Shown here: positions 52,426-64,000 of the stretch, piece after piece
Position numbering within the stretch: the stretch's first letter is position 1
Layout of the letters: every line of letters begins with the position of its first letter
DNA from: Amoebidium appalachense
Lineage: Eukaryota > Ichthyosporea
Direction: 5' to 3'
Assembly: GCA_963693365.1 (NCBI GenBank)
Contig: CAVNZM010000007.1
Location: 4,216,001 to 4,280,000, forward strand
DNA: 64,000 bases
The notes under the pieces: model-generated
What the model was told of the DNA's origin: nothing
The model's input: only the letters and a program-made list of their open reading frames with translations
Database searches by the model: none
Position numbers and translations under genes: made by a program

Positions 52426-52567
52426 GCTCTCTTCCCTCCTACCACCATCACCAGACACACGCACGCACACACGCGCACACACGCGCCGCGCACACACACA
52501 CACACCCGCCACCCAGCCACACAAACCCAGCATGTGGGAAACAAGAAATGCGGGATACCCACGTTAC

Positions 52568-52672
52568 CTCGGAGCTGCCCTCCCTAAACATGCGGTGTAC
52601 CGGCAACTCCTTCTCTGGCCACGTCAACCCAAAGAAGTCAAACTCCTGCCGGGCATGCCTAGGCCTATTTGT
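52568..52672 (-). other. Possible orphan coding exon
   Basis: The minus strand reads ARQEFDFFGLTWPEKELPVH then RMFREGSSE, and ends at a GAG|GTAACG donor. Composition and lack of stops look coding. A similar but degenerate stretch (PE...VPVHRTFR|GTGGGC) occurs at about 53650-53700 on the same strand. No family was recognised, and a complete gene could not be assembled. It could be the remains of a gene or chance. Confidence 0.25.
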
Positions 52673-53224
52673 AAAATTTTAGGCCTGTGCCGTTTGGCGG
52701 GTATGCATGCATGGGTGACTGCTTGGGCAAGACTTCACAATTAATCAGCTGCAGTGTCACTTATGTAGTTGCATGAAGACTAACCTTTTATGGTTAAGTG
52801 TGTGTGTGTGTGTGTGTTTGTGCACATGTATGCGACGTGGTGCGTGCAAGTGTACATGACGTACGCGTGCTTGTGATGTGTATGTGAACGTTCTTGCGTT
52901 ATGCCACTGTTTACAGGTGTTTGTGCGCGTGTGTGTGCGTGCCCAGGGCTTCAGACCCGTAAGGCGTGCCCACGCAGAACCAAGAATTGGCTAGTTTATT
53001 AATGGAGCAAAGCCCCTTTTCTATTCAAATTATTGATTTCAAGCATTATAAGCAGGATTTGGTATCTGACCGCCGATCACTCAGCCCTTCATTTCGCCAG
53101 TTCGGCTGGCTGGATCTCCCTAGAGCGAAGCAAACACATCGAGATTCTCAATTAGTAAATCTAAATTGGTCTATTCTTGTGTTTTGGCGCGAAAACACTC
53201 ACCCACATGCGCTGGCACACTGCG

Positions 53225-53308
53225 GGTCACAGTGTACATACACACACACGCATACACACACCCGCACGCACGCACGCACGCACGCACACACACACGCACA
53301 CACACACG

Positions 53309-53404
<96 letters not shown>

Positions 53405-53553
53405 TACGCACACACACACGCAAAAACCCACACACACTCGTACTACGTACACACCGACACGCACAGACACACATGCACTGCGTATGCACACATGTACGCA
53501 CACACACATACACACACACACACACACACGCACACATATACAGGTGTACACAT

Positions 53554-53585
<32 letters not shown>
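53225..53585 (+). repeat. (CA)n-rich block
   Basis: A long CA array (about 53305-53400) is flanked by CA/CGCA-rich sequence on both sides, with further CA arrays at 53510-53530 and 53559-53584. Confidence 0.92.
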
Positions 53586-53588
<3 letters not shown>

Positions 53589-54579
53589 GACCCATGTGCA
53601 TGCATATGCAACTGGGTGCATGGTAACCAATCTCAGTCAGTCAGTCGTAGCCCACCTGAATGTGCGATGCACCGGCACAAGCTGACCAGCTTCTTCAGGC
53701 CCAGGAAATTATGGGCGCTAGCTCTCCGGTGGTCAGAGTTTGAAACATATTCGTGCATTTTCAGAAACATTCGTCTGGGCAGCAAGACCTCCTACTGCAT
53801 GCTGGGCAGACGTCGACAAGCGTTGTAGGAGATGGTGGTATACGTACTGATTGGAGGAAATTAAAACTTCCTGTTTAGCCGGCTGTTGATTGGTCATTTT
53901 TTCTACAGTCGTATACCAGCCTTTTTATGATTGGATAACTAAATCGACAGGGCTGAAATTCACTGTAAAGCGAAAGGTCCGACACGGGAACGGAAATTTA
54001 ATGCAAGATTCCAAGAGTGCATGCATGCGTGCGAGTGTCTGTTTAAGAACGCGTTGATGTGCTTGTGCCGTATGTGTTTGTGTGTGCGTGCGTGCGTGGA
54101 CGCATGATCGATGACGTGTCGCACGTACGGGCACGTTGCAATTGCGCATGCGCGCCGGGGGCGTCCCCGGAACGTACATGTCTGTGTGTTAGCTTGTGCG
54201 TGTGTGCTATGAGGTTGTCGGACGATATATGTTTGCAACTCTGCTGTGAGATTATGTAAGACCTCGGTGCTACATGACGTGCAGTGTTGTACCGTGGTGA
54301 AGTTTGTGTGCCCGCTCATATTTCCAACCCTGTAGATCGAAAAGCTTCAACTTCGTAACTTAAGAAATAACTAACCAATCGTGTGCGCATTCGTTTTATT
54401 ATCACAAATAACGAATGCCTTTTTCTGCTCATGCCTGAGCCTCGCCCGCGGCCCGGGGGCCGGGGAGCTCGGGCAACCGTTCCAGTCTCAGTTGGTGTGT
54501 ACCCACCATCACACACGCACAATAAGTTAGGGAGGGAATTATCACGTGCTAACATAGGACACCAGGTCAGCCAGTCAGG

Positions 54580-55162
54580 ATGGTTCGCCTGGCCTTTGCA
54601 GCACTGATGGCTGCGGCCCTTGCCGTATGCCACGTGCAGGTGCATGCAGACGGGTCGTGTGAATGCGCAGACTGGGCGGAATGGAGTGAATGCAGCGCGG
54701 ACTGCGAGCATGGCACACAGACAAGAGAGAGAAAATGCACGTATGCTGAGAGATACGCTATCAACAGAGACGAGGGGGAGGCCCGTGAGGTGGGTGGCTG
54801 CTTGTTGAATGGGTCATATGCATTGTGGCCCACGGCCAGCCTTAGATAGAACGTACATGTGCGACTGTTAAACTACATGTGCCGCCCATCCTTGTGTCAC
54901 GCTTACTCAACAAGTGGTGCAAGGCTACGCTTTCACATGCATTTATCGCTTTCATTATCTCTGGCCTCAGGCAAGTGGTGGCGGCTGTGGCCATTAGGTA
55001 GTAGCACAGCGCTTTGCCTGCATCATTAGTAGCAACAGACATTGCACAAACATTCAGATTTCTGATTACATACCGGATTTTAAACCTGAACGGAAATCCA
55101 CCGTAAGCGCACACGCAAGATTACACACACACGGACACACACATGCACGCATACGCGCACAC

Positions 55163-55228
<66 letters not shown>

Positions 55229-55318
55229 CATTGTGTTGTGCAAGCTCATGCTACGTACAGTTTTATGTCGTGTACGAAACATGTGTGTGTCTCAGTTTCT
55301 ATAAGTCCATGTGTTACG

Positions 55319-55379
<61 letters not shown>

Positions 55380-55383
55380 TGTT

Positions 55384-55458
<75 letters not shown>

Positions 55459-55763
55459 ACGTCGCGCACGTATGTAGCTGGGTGTATGTGTACGTGTGTG
55501 TGCGTGTCTGTATGTGTGTGACGCATCGTTTTTGTTGCGTACCGTAGATTGTGCGGGCGTCTCGCGAGCATGCAAGACGGTATGCATGCATGTATGCGCG
55601 CGTACCCGTGCGTGTGTATGTGTGCGTGTGTGCGTGCCTGCCTGCCTGCGTGCGTAAATGCCTGCCGTGTTTGCGTACGTGGCCGTGTGTGTGCATGCAT
55701 GCACGGCGGTGTAACTCGTTTGATATTTGCACATACACCCAGCTACATACACGCGCGCGACGT

Positions 55764-55813
<50 letters not shown>

Positions 55814-56066
55814 TCACTCACTCACTCACTCACTCACTCACTCCCTCACTCACTCACTCACTCACTCACTCACTCACTCACTCACTCACTCACTCACTCA
55901 CTCACTCACTCACTCACTCACTCACACTCACACTCACTCACTCATGCTACGTCGGTGTGCTCTTCGCCTGCGCGCGCTCACACACACGTACACATATACA
56001 CATGCGTTGCGCGCCGTGTACACAGACACAAACACACACAAACAATCACGCACACACGCGCGCGCG

Positions 56067-56103
<37 letters not shown>

Positions 56104-58122
56104 CGTGACACACACAAACCCAAAGCCTTCCCCCCCCCCCCCCCCTCACCCTTCCCCACCCCCAATATCTCCATTCCCAGACTTCCCATTCCTCCCCCTT
56201 TCACCTCCTCACGTCCGTCCAATTACCTTTGCTGTCCTTTGCCGATAATCGATGCTTCTCTTACCGATGCTTACCGAGCTTTAACTGCTTTGCAGCATTG
56301 TTAACCCTGAGCACTGTTTCGAGCGTGCAGGTCCTTAGGATATGGCGGGTTCCTAGTGCTCTGCTTTTCCCCACGCCCCCGGGGGCCACCCCCTGAATGG
56401 TTTCTGTTTAGCATGGACACTATATGTCCTCCTTTCTGCAAAATATGCATTGCCTTGTCCGTCATGAATATGCACATCGTACTCTGTAACACGCATGCAC
56501 ACAGGCAGCCATGCCTTCTCGCACACCCTCTCCCCTCCTCCCCCCCCCCCCCCCTCCCCCCCTTTCTCCCGTCTGTATCCCCCCCCCCCCCCCCCGGAGG
56601 ATGGGCTCTGCTTATTATGCATACTCTTTATGTATGGCTTGCATTCTGCATCGTGTTATCCGTTTGTTCTTGTGTACGTCGTACTTTTTGACGCATTCAA
56701 ACCCCCCCCCCCCCCCCCTCCTTCCCTCTGCCCGTCGCTTTCATCCCCCTTACAGCAGCCTATCGTTGTACCATGTTGCCATCCTGCAATATCCAGTAAC
56801 TTGTGTGCACGTCATGCATTTCGCTAACTAGCCCAAATGACGAAGGCCCCATATTCCTCTCTTTCACACTTCCTTCACCCTCTCTCCCCTCCCCCTCCCA
56901 GCCGACCTTCCCCTTCCTCCTCCCCTTCCCCCCCCCCCCCTCCTCCCGCCCCAACCCCCTTCGTTTTCCCACGGGCTAACACAGGCACACCACATAAATA
57001 AATGATTACGACTGATTAGGCTACTGCAGAGTATACTAATCTTTTCCCCAAACGAAACATAACATATTCACTAACAGAAACTATCGTTCACACCTGCAGG
57101 GCCCCATAGATCACAGTGTCAACGGTGACAGACCGCACTCCATTGAGGGGGGATCCTATGCAAACGACATCAGCAAGGGGGGATCCCGTCCCATTGTGCC
57201 GCATGCCGATTTGGACACATCTACCGAGCCAAATGAAGCCGGTGATATGAATGACGGGCAGGGGGGTCCTATAAATCATGCCGTCAAGGGGGACAGGCCC
57301 CACTCTATTGCCACACAGAGCGACCAGCCAGCAGGCCAATACCGGACCTACCCGGAGGGGACGGTGCTTGATTCCCCCCACTCTATGGAGAACATTCAGA
57401 AAGTGCAAGGGGATATTCTGAATACCCCGGGTATTCAGACTGCAGGCGATGAATACATTCCTTCCCAGGAATATGCACCTTCAGGCTCCGTGCGTGACCA
57501 CAGCATCCGTGGAAATCGGCCCCATTCGATCCCAATGACTGGGGAAGAGGACAATAGCCAATCAGGTGGGCCGAGCAGTGTGGATCACAGTGTGCGCGGT
57601 GACCGGCCACACTCTGTTGCAATCGTGGATGACTTCGATTCGAATTCCAATCCTGACCTGGATGAGGATTCTACCGTAGGATTCACTGATACTACGGATC
57701 CAGGAATCAGCAATGCACGAAGAGATGCCGGTTACTCCGTACGAGGGGGCAGAGCAGTTGCGCACGGTGTGGGGCGCAGGAGCGCATACCCACCATCCAG
57801 CTATGGGCGCTATCATTCCGGCCCGAACACACAGACCACAGATTCGAGTCGGGTCCCTGATCGCGGGTCACAAATGCAATGCATGGCCTGGCAGGTGCAG
57901 AGGCGGCCCTGCAACACGCACGTGTGTGGGTCAAAGGACCCGGTCACGTGCCACTGCACGGCATGGTCGGCCTACTCACCGTGCACCCAGCCATGCAGCC
58001 CAAATAACACACATGTGCGCCAGAGAGGTACGTATGGGTGTGTGTGGGAGTAAACCCTTGGTGTTGTTGCACGTATAGTTAGAATATGTGCTGGGAGAGG
58101 GCTATAATTCATTAAGGGCTCG

Positions 58123-58195
<73 letters not shown>

Positions 58196-58869
58196 CGCCC
58201 CCCTCTCCCCCGGGGCACACATTCTCATTTCTCGAGCTCTTTCTCTCCCCTGCCTGTGCATATTTGCTACTGGTCTTCTGCCGTCTCTCCCCCTTTTCAC
58301 ACGCCCCTTGGCCGTCTGCTGGTGTGGCCTACCACCTATATGCAAATAGCACCTTCCTTGCTCTTCAATCCCTCCACCTCACAGGCTTTCTCCTCGACCC
58401 CTATCGTACTTTATACCCTCAAAGAATTCAAATCATTCCCGTGCCGTTTTCCCTTGAACAACCACTCCTCTACCTTATGCCTTTCTGATTCCAAACATTT
58501 CCTGATAATCCAACCCCTCCCCCCCCCCCCCCCCCCCCCCCCCCCAACAAAAAAAAAAAAACTTACTCAATTCCCGCTGCCAGTGTGTGTGCAGGGATCC
58601 AACGGTGGCCTTAGCTGTGAGGCCCTTGGCCTTGAAATGGAGCAGGAGGAGGCATGCAGTGGCAGTGAGTGTGCCGCTGGGAGAATGATGGCTCCTGGGG
58701 CCCTGACGGGTAAGCAATCACAGACAGTAATGTTCACAAACCCGCATAGTGGCTTGAGTTAATCTTGTGGCTATTTATAGAACCGCCCTCCCCACACCTC
58801 TTCCTCCTCCTCCTGCTCTTTCCCCTCATCCGTCTTTCCTCCCATCCCTCTTGCCCCCATCCCCCCCCC

Positions 58870-58908
<39 letters not shown>

Positions 58909-60399
58909 CCTTCACACACACATATGCACACATGCACACACAGACACAACCCCTCTCGTAGCAGCACATCCGATAGACACATCCACACCGCCATGTGGAC
59001 CAACTAGTTCCCTACTTCCACGTACTTACCTCCTGTCTTCCCTTCCCCCCTCCTCCCCCCCCCCTCCCCCCTCCCCCCCCTCCCCCCCCCCCCCCCCCCC
59101 CCCCCCCCACGCCCCCCCCTTCCACCACTAACACCCCACTAAAAAAAGGGTTTGGGTGGGTGTGTGCCGGGGGGGGGGGGAGGGGGGACGTGTGATACAC
59201 CCATGCTCCCAAGTGAAGCAGCGTCTGAGTGGGTTGAACACGCAAGATGAATGGGTCGAAACATGAATACTGTACTTGCCTTTGGCTCCCCCAGTGAATG
59301 GGCTCTACTTATAATCCATTTTTTTGTGTTCTTTTCAAAGCCCGCATTGTGATAGCAAGTGTAGATGTGTACCTTATTCATTGTACCGCTTTCCTAACCC
59401 CCCCATCCCCCACCGCTTCTCCAACCCCCTCCTCACACCTGATTCATTGCACCCCCTCCCCCCTCCTCCTCCCCCCTCCTCCCTCCCCCCCCTCCCCCCC
59501 CCCCCCCCCCCTCTCCCCCCAAAAAATAAACTTGCGCCCTCCCCTCCCATCTCTGACGTACCAAGACTCCTCCCCCTCCCCCACCCCCCCCTCCCCCCCC
59601 TCCCCCCATCCACCCCCCAACCCTGGAGGATGGACTCTGCTAACGTTGCATACACTGGTATCTCCGTATTTCTGCATTTTCCACATCCCGTTATCTGTTG
59701 TTGATCTGTATATCGTCTAAAATTTTCAAAAATGACATCTCACCCTTTTTTGTATTTAGGATTTTTATTTTCATCTTATATCCTGACGATACCTTAGTAT
59801 AAAAGTAGAGAGAGACGTCGCGAGGTGAATTATCTCCAGGGAAGATCCCCAACCTATGTGTGCCGAAATCAAAAAAAAATAAAAACACCTGCTCCTGCCT
59901 CCGAGGAGAGATAATGCACTCCCCTCCCCCTCATCCCCTATCCTCCCCTTCTCCTTCCCCCCCCCCCCCCCCCCCCCCCCCCCTCCCCCCCCCCCCCCCC
60001 CACCACCACCACCACCACCACGACACACACACATACACAAACACAAACACACGTTCACAGCTGCCACCACTACCACAATATATCGCCCATCCCAAATGCC
60101 TACAGTCAGTTCAAAAGACTAACACTTGACACATTGATTTCGTTACAGAACCAGCAAGAATCGAGGATGAGGGTGGATCCCTGCGCACTCTCTGGTTTGC
60201 CATTCCGGCCGGTATTGTTGGGGTGATGCTGGTGGTGGCATCCACCGTGACTGTGGTGGTGGTGGTCAAAAAGAGCAGGGAGAGGAAAAGGGGCACGCAC
60301 AGTGTGCGTGTGCCCATCTTGGACGTGGAGAGGGAGAGCTGTCAGGACCTGGTGAGGGGGTGTGTGTCGAGCGAATCGATAGACACGGTGCATATTTGA
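54580..60399 (+). CDS. Type I membrane protein with two TSP1 domains, one split by a repeat-bearing insert (4 exons)
   Basis: No named orthologue was recognised. Exons 54580-54789, 57100-58027, 58584-58709 and 60149-60399 join in phase (1515 nt, 504 aa). A signal peptide ([20 protein letters not shown]) precedes the first half of a TSP1 domain ([20 protein letters not shown], then RKC53). Exon 2 then inserts about 278 residues of Ser/His/Pro/Gly/Asp-rich sequence before the domain's second half (C331...RRPCNTHVC). A second TSP1 follows ([16 protein letters not shown]...[15 protein letters not shown]...ACSGSEC). A hydrophobic span at about 436-461 and KKSRERKRG mark the membrane anchor, leaving a cytoplasmic tail of about 43 residues. 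TSP1 domains usually bind matrix or cell-surface partners, so an adhesion or receptor role is inferred. Uncertain points: additional exons could hide in the 2.3-kb first intron. The last exon could also splice at GTGAGG (60352) to a possible exon near 61157-61212. Confidence 0.8.
55321..55460 (+). repeat. (GT)n array
   Basis: GT tract with three TTTG interruptions in the first intron of the TSP1 gene; a (CA)n array of about 65 nt lies nearby at 55160-55223. Confidence 0.94.
55773..55945 (+). repeat. (CA)n followed by (ACTC)n tetranucleotide array
   Basis: A CA tract changes into about 30 units of ACTC (55807-55925), the longest tetranucleotide array in the window. Confidence 0.95.
56389..56500 (+). 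repeat. Diverged copy of the dispersed repeat
   Basis: GGGCCACCCCCTGAATGGTT, then AAAATATGCATTGCC and CGTACTCTGTAACACGCATG, follow the order of the 353-490 blocks with many substitutions. Confidence 0.4.
56592..56722 (+). repeat. Dispersed C-tailed repeat, 3' half
   Basis: CGGAGGATGGGCTCTGCTTA to GACGCATTCAAAC plus a C run. It is closest to the 29792-30055 copy (both share TTATGTATGGCTTGCATTCTGC). It lies in the first intron of the TSP1 gene. Confidence 0.8.
58125..58193 (+). repeat. Poly-C run of about 69 nt
   Basis: An uninterrupted C run about 100 bp after the donor of TSP1-gene exon 57100-58027. Confidence 0.95.
59287..59716 (+). repeat. Two diverged copies of the dispersed repeat
   Basis: 59287-59400 (GTGAATGGGCTCTACTTATA ... 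CTAACCCCCC) and 59626-59716 (GGATGGACTCTGCTAACGTT ...) keep the ATGGGCTCTGCTTA core and block order. They lie in the last intron of the TSP1 gene with C/T-rich DNA between them. Confidence 0.5.
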
Positions 60400-60933
60400 T
60401 GGTTTACTAAAGTGGTAGGGTAGGTGAGGGTGGTGAGGGACTGGGTGTGCGTGCATGTTGTGAATGCATGCCTAGGCGGATTGGTTGATTGGGAGGGAGG
60501 AAAAAGACTGGTCGACGGTATCTACTAGTCTTCTTTTTGGTAATTTATTTTTCGGTGGCATTTTCCTTGTAAGCGTATCTGTATGCTTGTGCACGTGCAA
60601 AATCATGCACATATGGACACCCACTCAAACACATGTGCACACGAGCCAAGCGCGCATGCACACACACACAGACACACGCACGCACAAACACACACACACA
60701 CATACCCACACACACACACACACACGAATTCTACAATTCTTAGATTAATTTTGCAGTCCTCGCACACCTCGCCTAGGGGGTCCGGGTGTCCCTGCACTGA
60801 ATGGATACAAATCACCCACTTTCCCCCCGGTGATATTTTTTGACGTCCCTTTGAGTTTTGTATCATTTCAAATATTTTGTTAAAAAATTTAAATGCTAAA
60901 TGATGAATGCAGTAGATATGTTGTACATATATG

Positions 60934-60939
60934 AATAAA
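60934..60939 (+). promoter_or_regulatory. Possible polyadenylation signal AATAAA of the TSP1 gene
   Basis: First canonical AATAAA after the TGA at 60397-60399, about 535 nt downstream, on the coding strand. Confidence 0.3.
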
Positions 60940-61371
60940 TGCCAACCCAAATGCCATCCATGCATTCGGCATGTGCCCCTCATCATACTGAGATAATATT
61001 CTCATACTGGACGAAATGGAACAAATCACCCAACCAGCGCTCTGACCTCAGTTTGTATTCATTAGTGCGCAAGCATCTAAAAAGATGTTTCTTTGTCAGG
61101 TATGTCTTGGGGGCAGGAATAATGTTTGTCTTGTCTCTGCCCGTGGAAAGACTATGTGGAAGGCGCCTCAAGTCATAACGACGGATTCAACAGTCAGTCT
61201 CAAGGTGGTATCACGGTATGTGTCCGTCCGTTGAAGTGCCTTAAAGATGAATTTTCGTGTGTCCCCGGGGAGGAAGGGGGGACATGGGGGAGGATAGGGT
61301 TGAGTAAGCCCTTCGTCTCTCTTTCTCCCACAGTCGCCCTCTTATCCCTTAACTCCTCTCTCTTTCTCTCT

Positions 61372-61381
61372 CTCTCTCTTT

Positions 61382-61433
<52 letters not shown>

Positions 61434-61437
61434 GAGG

Positions 61438-61487
<50 letters not shown>

Positions 61488-61507
61488 TCTCTTTCTCTCT
61501 CTCTCTT
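61372..61507 (+). repeat. (CT)n microsatellite
   Basis: A CT array with occasional TTT or CGT interruptions, followed by C runs. Confidence 0.93.
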
Positions 61508-61970
61508 CCCCCCCCCTCGCACCCCTTCCCCCCCCCCCCCCGGTCTCTCTTTACCCCCCACCCCCTCACCCGCTGTATCTTTTATCCCCCCTCTTTCCCC
61601 CTCTTTCCCCCCCCCCTCCTCCCCACACACACACACAAAAATCTCCTTCCAATGTGTGTGCGTGTGTGTGTGGAAGGGGGGGGGGGGGAGGGGGGGTAAT
61701 CGAGAGATTGCAATCGAAGACTTCGTGCGTTTAACGAGTAGCACAACCGTACATGCGGTGTTGATCAATCAGGCCTATCTCATTTAGAAAAAACATTGTT
61801 CTTTTTTTTCTTTCACATGAGTTCCCGCTAAGCCCCGGCTCACAACCAACTATAGTGACACAACAAGGCTTAATTGCTGCAATGAAATCAACAACCGAAA
61901 ATCCTTTCTTCCTTTGTTTCTTTTCTTTTTCGTTTTCTTTCTTTCTTTCTTTCTTTCTTTCTTTTTGTGT

Positions 61971-62017
<47 letters not shown>

Positions 62018-62545
62018 GAGAGAGAGAGATTTTGGCTCAGTGACAGGTGAACCCGCATGCCTATATTTGGCTGTATCTAAAAATTAATCGCGCACGTGCC
62101 TAGCTTATTTTGGCTGTCTCAGAGACCAATTCATCCAGATGCATCAAGCATGCCTCTATATGGCTACCCATGGCCTAGCCACGGGGCTCACTATTGTCAT
62201 TCAGAAGTGTGCAAGATGTGCACCGACCCAATACAAAAGTACACGTGCCAATATCAACACGGCCACATACCGCAATCATCATGTAAGCCGGCCAGCTATA
62301 TATGACATGCGTGTTAATCTTTGGGCTTTGCTTAACCCCAAAACGTATAATGGATCCATTTAAACACAAGCCTATAGACAAACAGGTATGCACAGGCTAC
62401 TTGCCAACGCTGCAATCCTAATATCAGCACCCACCACCTACAGTCCGTGCCAACATATCACATGCAGTTCAAGTGATACTCCACCCCATTTACACCTAAT
62501 TTTCGGTGTTTTTATGCTATCCCACATAAAATCACCGCGCCATAC

Positions 62546-63360
62546 CTACTCCTTTTTTGAAAATTGCTTGAAGAAGGCAGCGCCGTTTGCCTGCACGGCT
62601 ATCACCAGACCCTTTGTATCAATCTCCCCCTCCTCTGTCACCACCATCAACTCGGGTATGCTCCCCACCTGGAAGTGGTCCACCACTAGCTCCCGGCCGC
62701 CCGGTACGGGAACCACAAGCCAATTGCCGTGCGCCTCCTGTAACCAGAAAAGGAAACACGGTGTCAGAAGGTGGCACGCATTACTTGGTTTGGGTCATGG
62801 CTTGGTTTGGCCAAATTTGAACACACGTGTAAACCATATTTAGCTTGAACAGAGCCCATAACTAAGGGGGGTTCCTATGGCGCCACAAAAGAAAGAGGAG
62901 GTAGAAGCCCGTGTTACAAAAAGATGGTAAGTATGTGCGTGGCATATCACAGTCTAATGCGGGTTGATTTCGTCTCGTGCATGCAACAGCCACCAGCAGT
63001 CACAGTTACACAATAGACTCGATTAACCACCGGTTCCGGTCTTACCTTTCATCTTCCATATAAATTACTATCTCCCTCATCATATCCCCCCCCCCCCCCC
63101 CCCCCCCCCCCTCTCGCCTTCTCCCTCCCCGCCCCTCCCCCCCCCCCCCCCCCCCACCTCTCCCATCTCACCCCCTCCCCTTCCCCACAAACACACACAC
63201 ACACACACCTCCCCCTCGTGTCTCCAGGGCACCTCCCAACCACCACCTCCACCCCAGCACTCATTGTCTCCTTCCCTCGACCACGTGCAATTCTTCCCCC
63301 TTCTTCTTAGGCTCACAACAGCGGAGAGTAGAGAAAGCCCCCCCCCCCCCCCCCCCCCCC

Positions 63361-63411
<51 letters not shown>

Positions 63412-63548
63412 ACAAAAAAAATAAATACAATCCGTGCAAAAGCGTATTCCACATTCATGAGATAGATGTAAGATGGTAAGCTAGTCCTTTTTGCTTCTTC
63501 TCCTCCTCTTTCTTTCATTCGCCTTTTTTTTTTTTTTTTGGTGGTGGT

Positions 63549-63605
<57 letters not shown>

Positions 63606-64000
63606 AGGGGGGGGGGGGGGGGGGGGGGGGGGCGGGATGTGTGTGACTGGGGGAGGAAGGGAAAAGGCGGGCCAGGGGGGGGGGGGGGGAGGTGTTAGGA
63701 GCTTTCGAGACAACCGTACCAGAAGAACACAAAGTGAGCCCGGAGGTGGGCAGCCTGTACGTGCCTGTCACAGTGCCCCTACGTGCACACATGAGTGCCA
63801 TGGTTCTGATATTAGGCCTTAAAGACCACACACGCACCTTCATGTATTCAATCATTGCCGCCTCATCCTTATCACAGCTCAGGAACACAACCTCCACAGC
63901 CTCCCCAGCGGCCTTAAGTTCCTCATAGACACTCTTAAGGGTGGGCGTGAACGCACGGCAGGGTGGGCACCAGTGTGCACTGCAATAGACCAGAACCTGA
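62546..64000 (-). CDS. Nucleoredoxin/tryparedoxin-like thioredoxin-fold protein (3' part, two exons)
   Basis: These proteins reduce target disulfides through a W-C-P-P-C active site. The exon 63838-64000 (open at the window edge) encodes QVLVYCSAHWCPPCRAFTPT, then VVFLSCDKDEAAMIEYMK. It ends at AAG|GTGCGT in phase 0. The last exon 62546-62737 begins after TTACAG and encodes EAHGNWLVVPVPGG, FQVGSIPELMVV and AFFKQFSKKE, then TAG. WLVVP and F.V.SIPELMVV correspond to the conserved second half of the tryparedoxin/nucleoredoxin domain (the GIPTLVVL-type cis-proline loop; here SIPEL). TCAG at the window end may be the acceptor of the first exon or coding. Whether the full protein has one or several thioredoxin domains cannot be seen. 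Confidence 0.88.
63089..63155 (+). repeat. Poly-C runs in the nucleoredoxin-like gene intron
   Basis: Two C runs broken by a short CT-rich stretch. Further CA (63364-63408) and C (63338-63361) tracts, and a GT/poly-G block (63538-63632), are in the same intron. Confidence 0.9.

Larger units (their letters stand above)
50333..54579. other. Long region between the transposase and the TSP1 gene
   Basis: 50333-51700 is AT-leaning DNA without supported exons. It probably includes the transposon's 3' flank; an AATAAA is at 51077. 51800-52450 is full of C runs. 52568-53830 has two coding-like minus-strand stretches (listed separately where supportable) and a large CA block. 54000-54579 precedes the TSP1 gene and has a GC-rich patch (CCCGCGGCCCGGGGGCCGGGG) near 54447. 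No RNA gene was recognised. Confidence 0.5.
60400..62545. other. Region between the convergent TSP1 and nucleoredoxin-like genes
   Basis: It contains CA repeats at 60659-60725, a long CT array, T/C-rich DNA, a G run at 61985-62016 and otherwise mixed sequence. A short splice-bounded open stretch (about 61157-61212, YVEGASSHNDGFNSQSQGG, then a GTATGT donor) could be an alternative downstream exon of the TSP1 gene. Nothing else is supported. Confidence 0.5.

Overview
The window is nuclear DNA from an intron-rich eukaryote. Every gene but one is broken into short exons (16 to 928 nt) with GT-AG introns. No bacterial-type operons, RNA polymerase-type promoters or ribosome binding sites are visible. 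The protein set is COQ7, LTV1, DECR1, TM9SF, TRA2, a nucleoredoxin-like protein, a thrombospondin-type-1 (TSP1) membrane protein and a piggyBac transposase. It fits a holozoan-grade protist or invertebrate, but the sequence alone does not fix the species. Introns and intergenic DNA are loaded with (CA/GT)n tracts, unusually long poly-C/poly-G runs, minisatellites and a dispersed repeat of about 270 bp. Almost all long open frames inside those repeats are spurious.

Layout. 800-2891 (+): 3' part of COQ7 (ubiquinone hydroxylase). 4228-12701 (-): complete LTV1 (40S ribosome assembly factor), reconstructed in 11 coding exons, 506 aa. 14170-20421 (+): complete DECR1-like mitochondrial 2,4-dienoyl-CoA reductase, 9 exons, 326 aa, including a 16-nt microexon. 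22466-36700 (-): complete TM9SF4-like nonaspanin, 15 exons, 647 aa. 37745-43558 (+): complete TRA2 splicing regulator, 8 exons, 301 aa. 46245-47396 (-): decayed WD40-type coding relic. 48299-50332 (+): intact intronless piggyBac-family transposase, 677 aa. 54580-60399 (+): unrecognised type I membrane protein with TSP1 domains, 4 exons, 504 aa. 62546-64000 (-): C-terminal two exons of a nucleoredoxin/tryparedoxin-like protein.

Exon borders were chosen by three joint criteria: splice consensus, reading-phase continuity across the junction, and alignment by eye with remembered family sequences. For LTV1, DECR1, TM9SF and TRA2 the summed exon lengths give uninterrupted frames of the expected family length, which is strong internal support.

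The genes are unrelated housekeeping functions arranged as in a normal eukaryotic chromosome. LTV1/DECR1 and TM9SF/TRA2 are head-to-head pairs that may share promoter regions. The most unusual items are: a TSP1 domain split by a 278-residue insert carrying a repeated GDRPHS motif (one copy reads RGD); four decaying tandem copies of a TRA2 exon-intron border; a perfect 36-bp hairpin; splice sites fused to microsatellites; and the C-tailed dispersed repeat.
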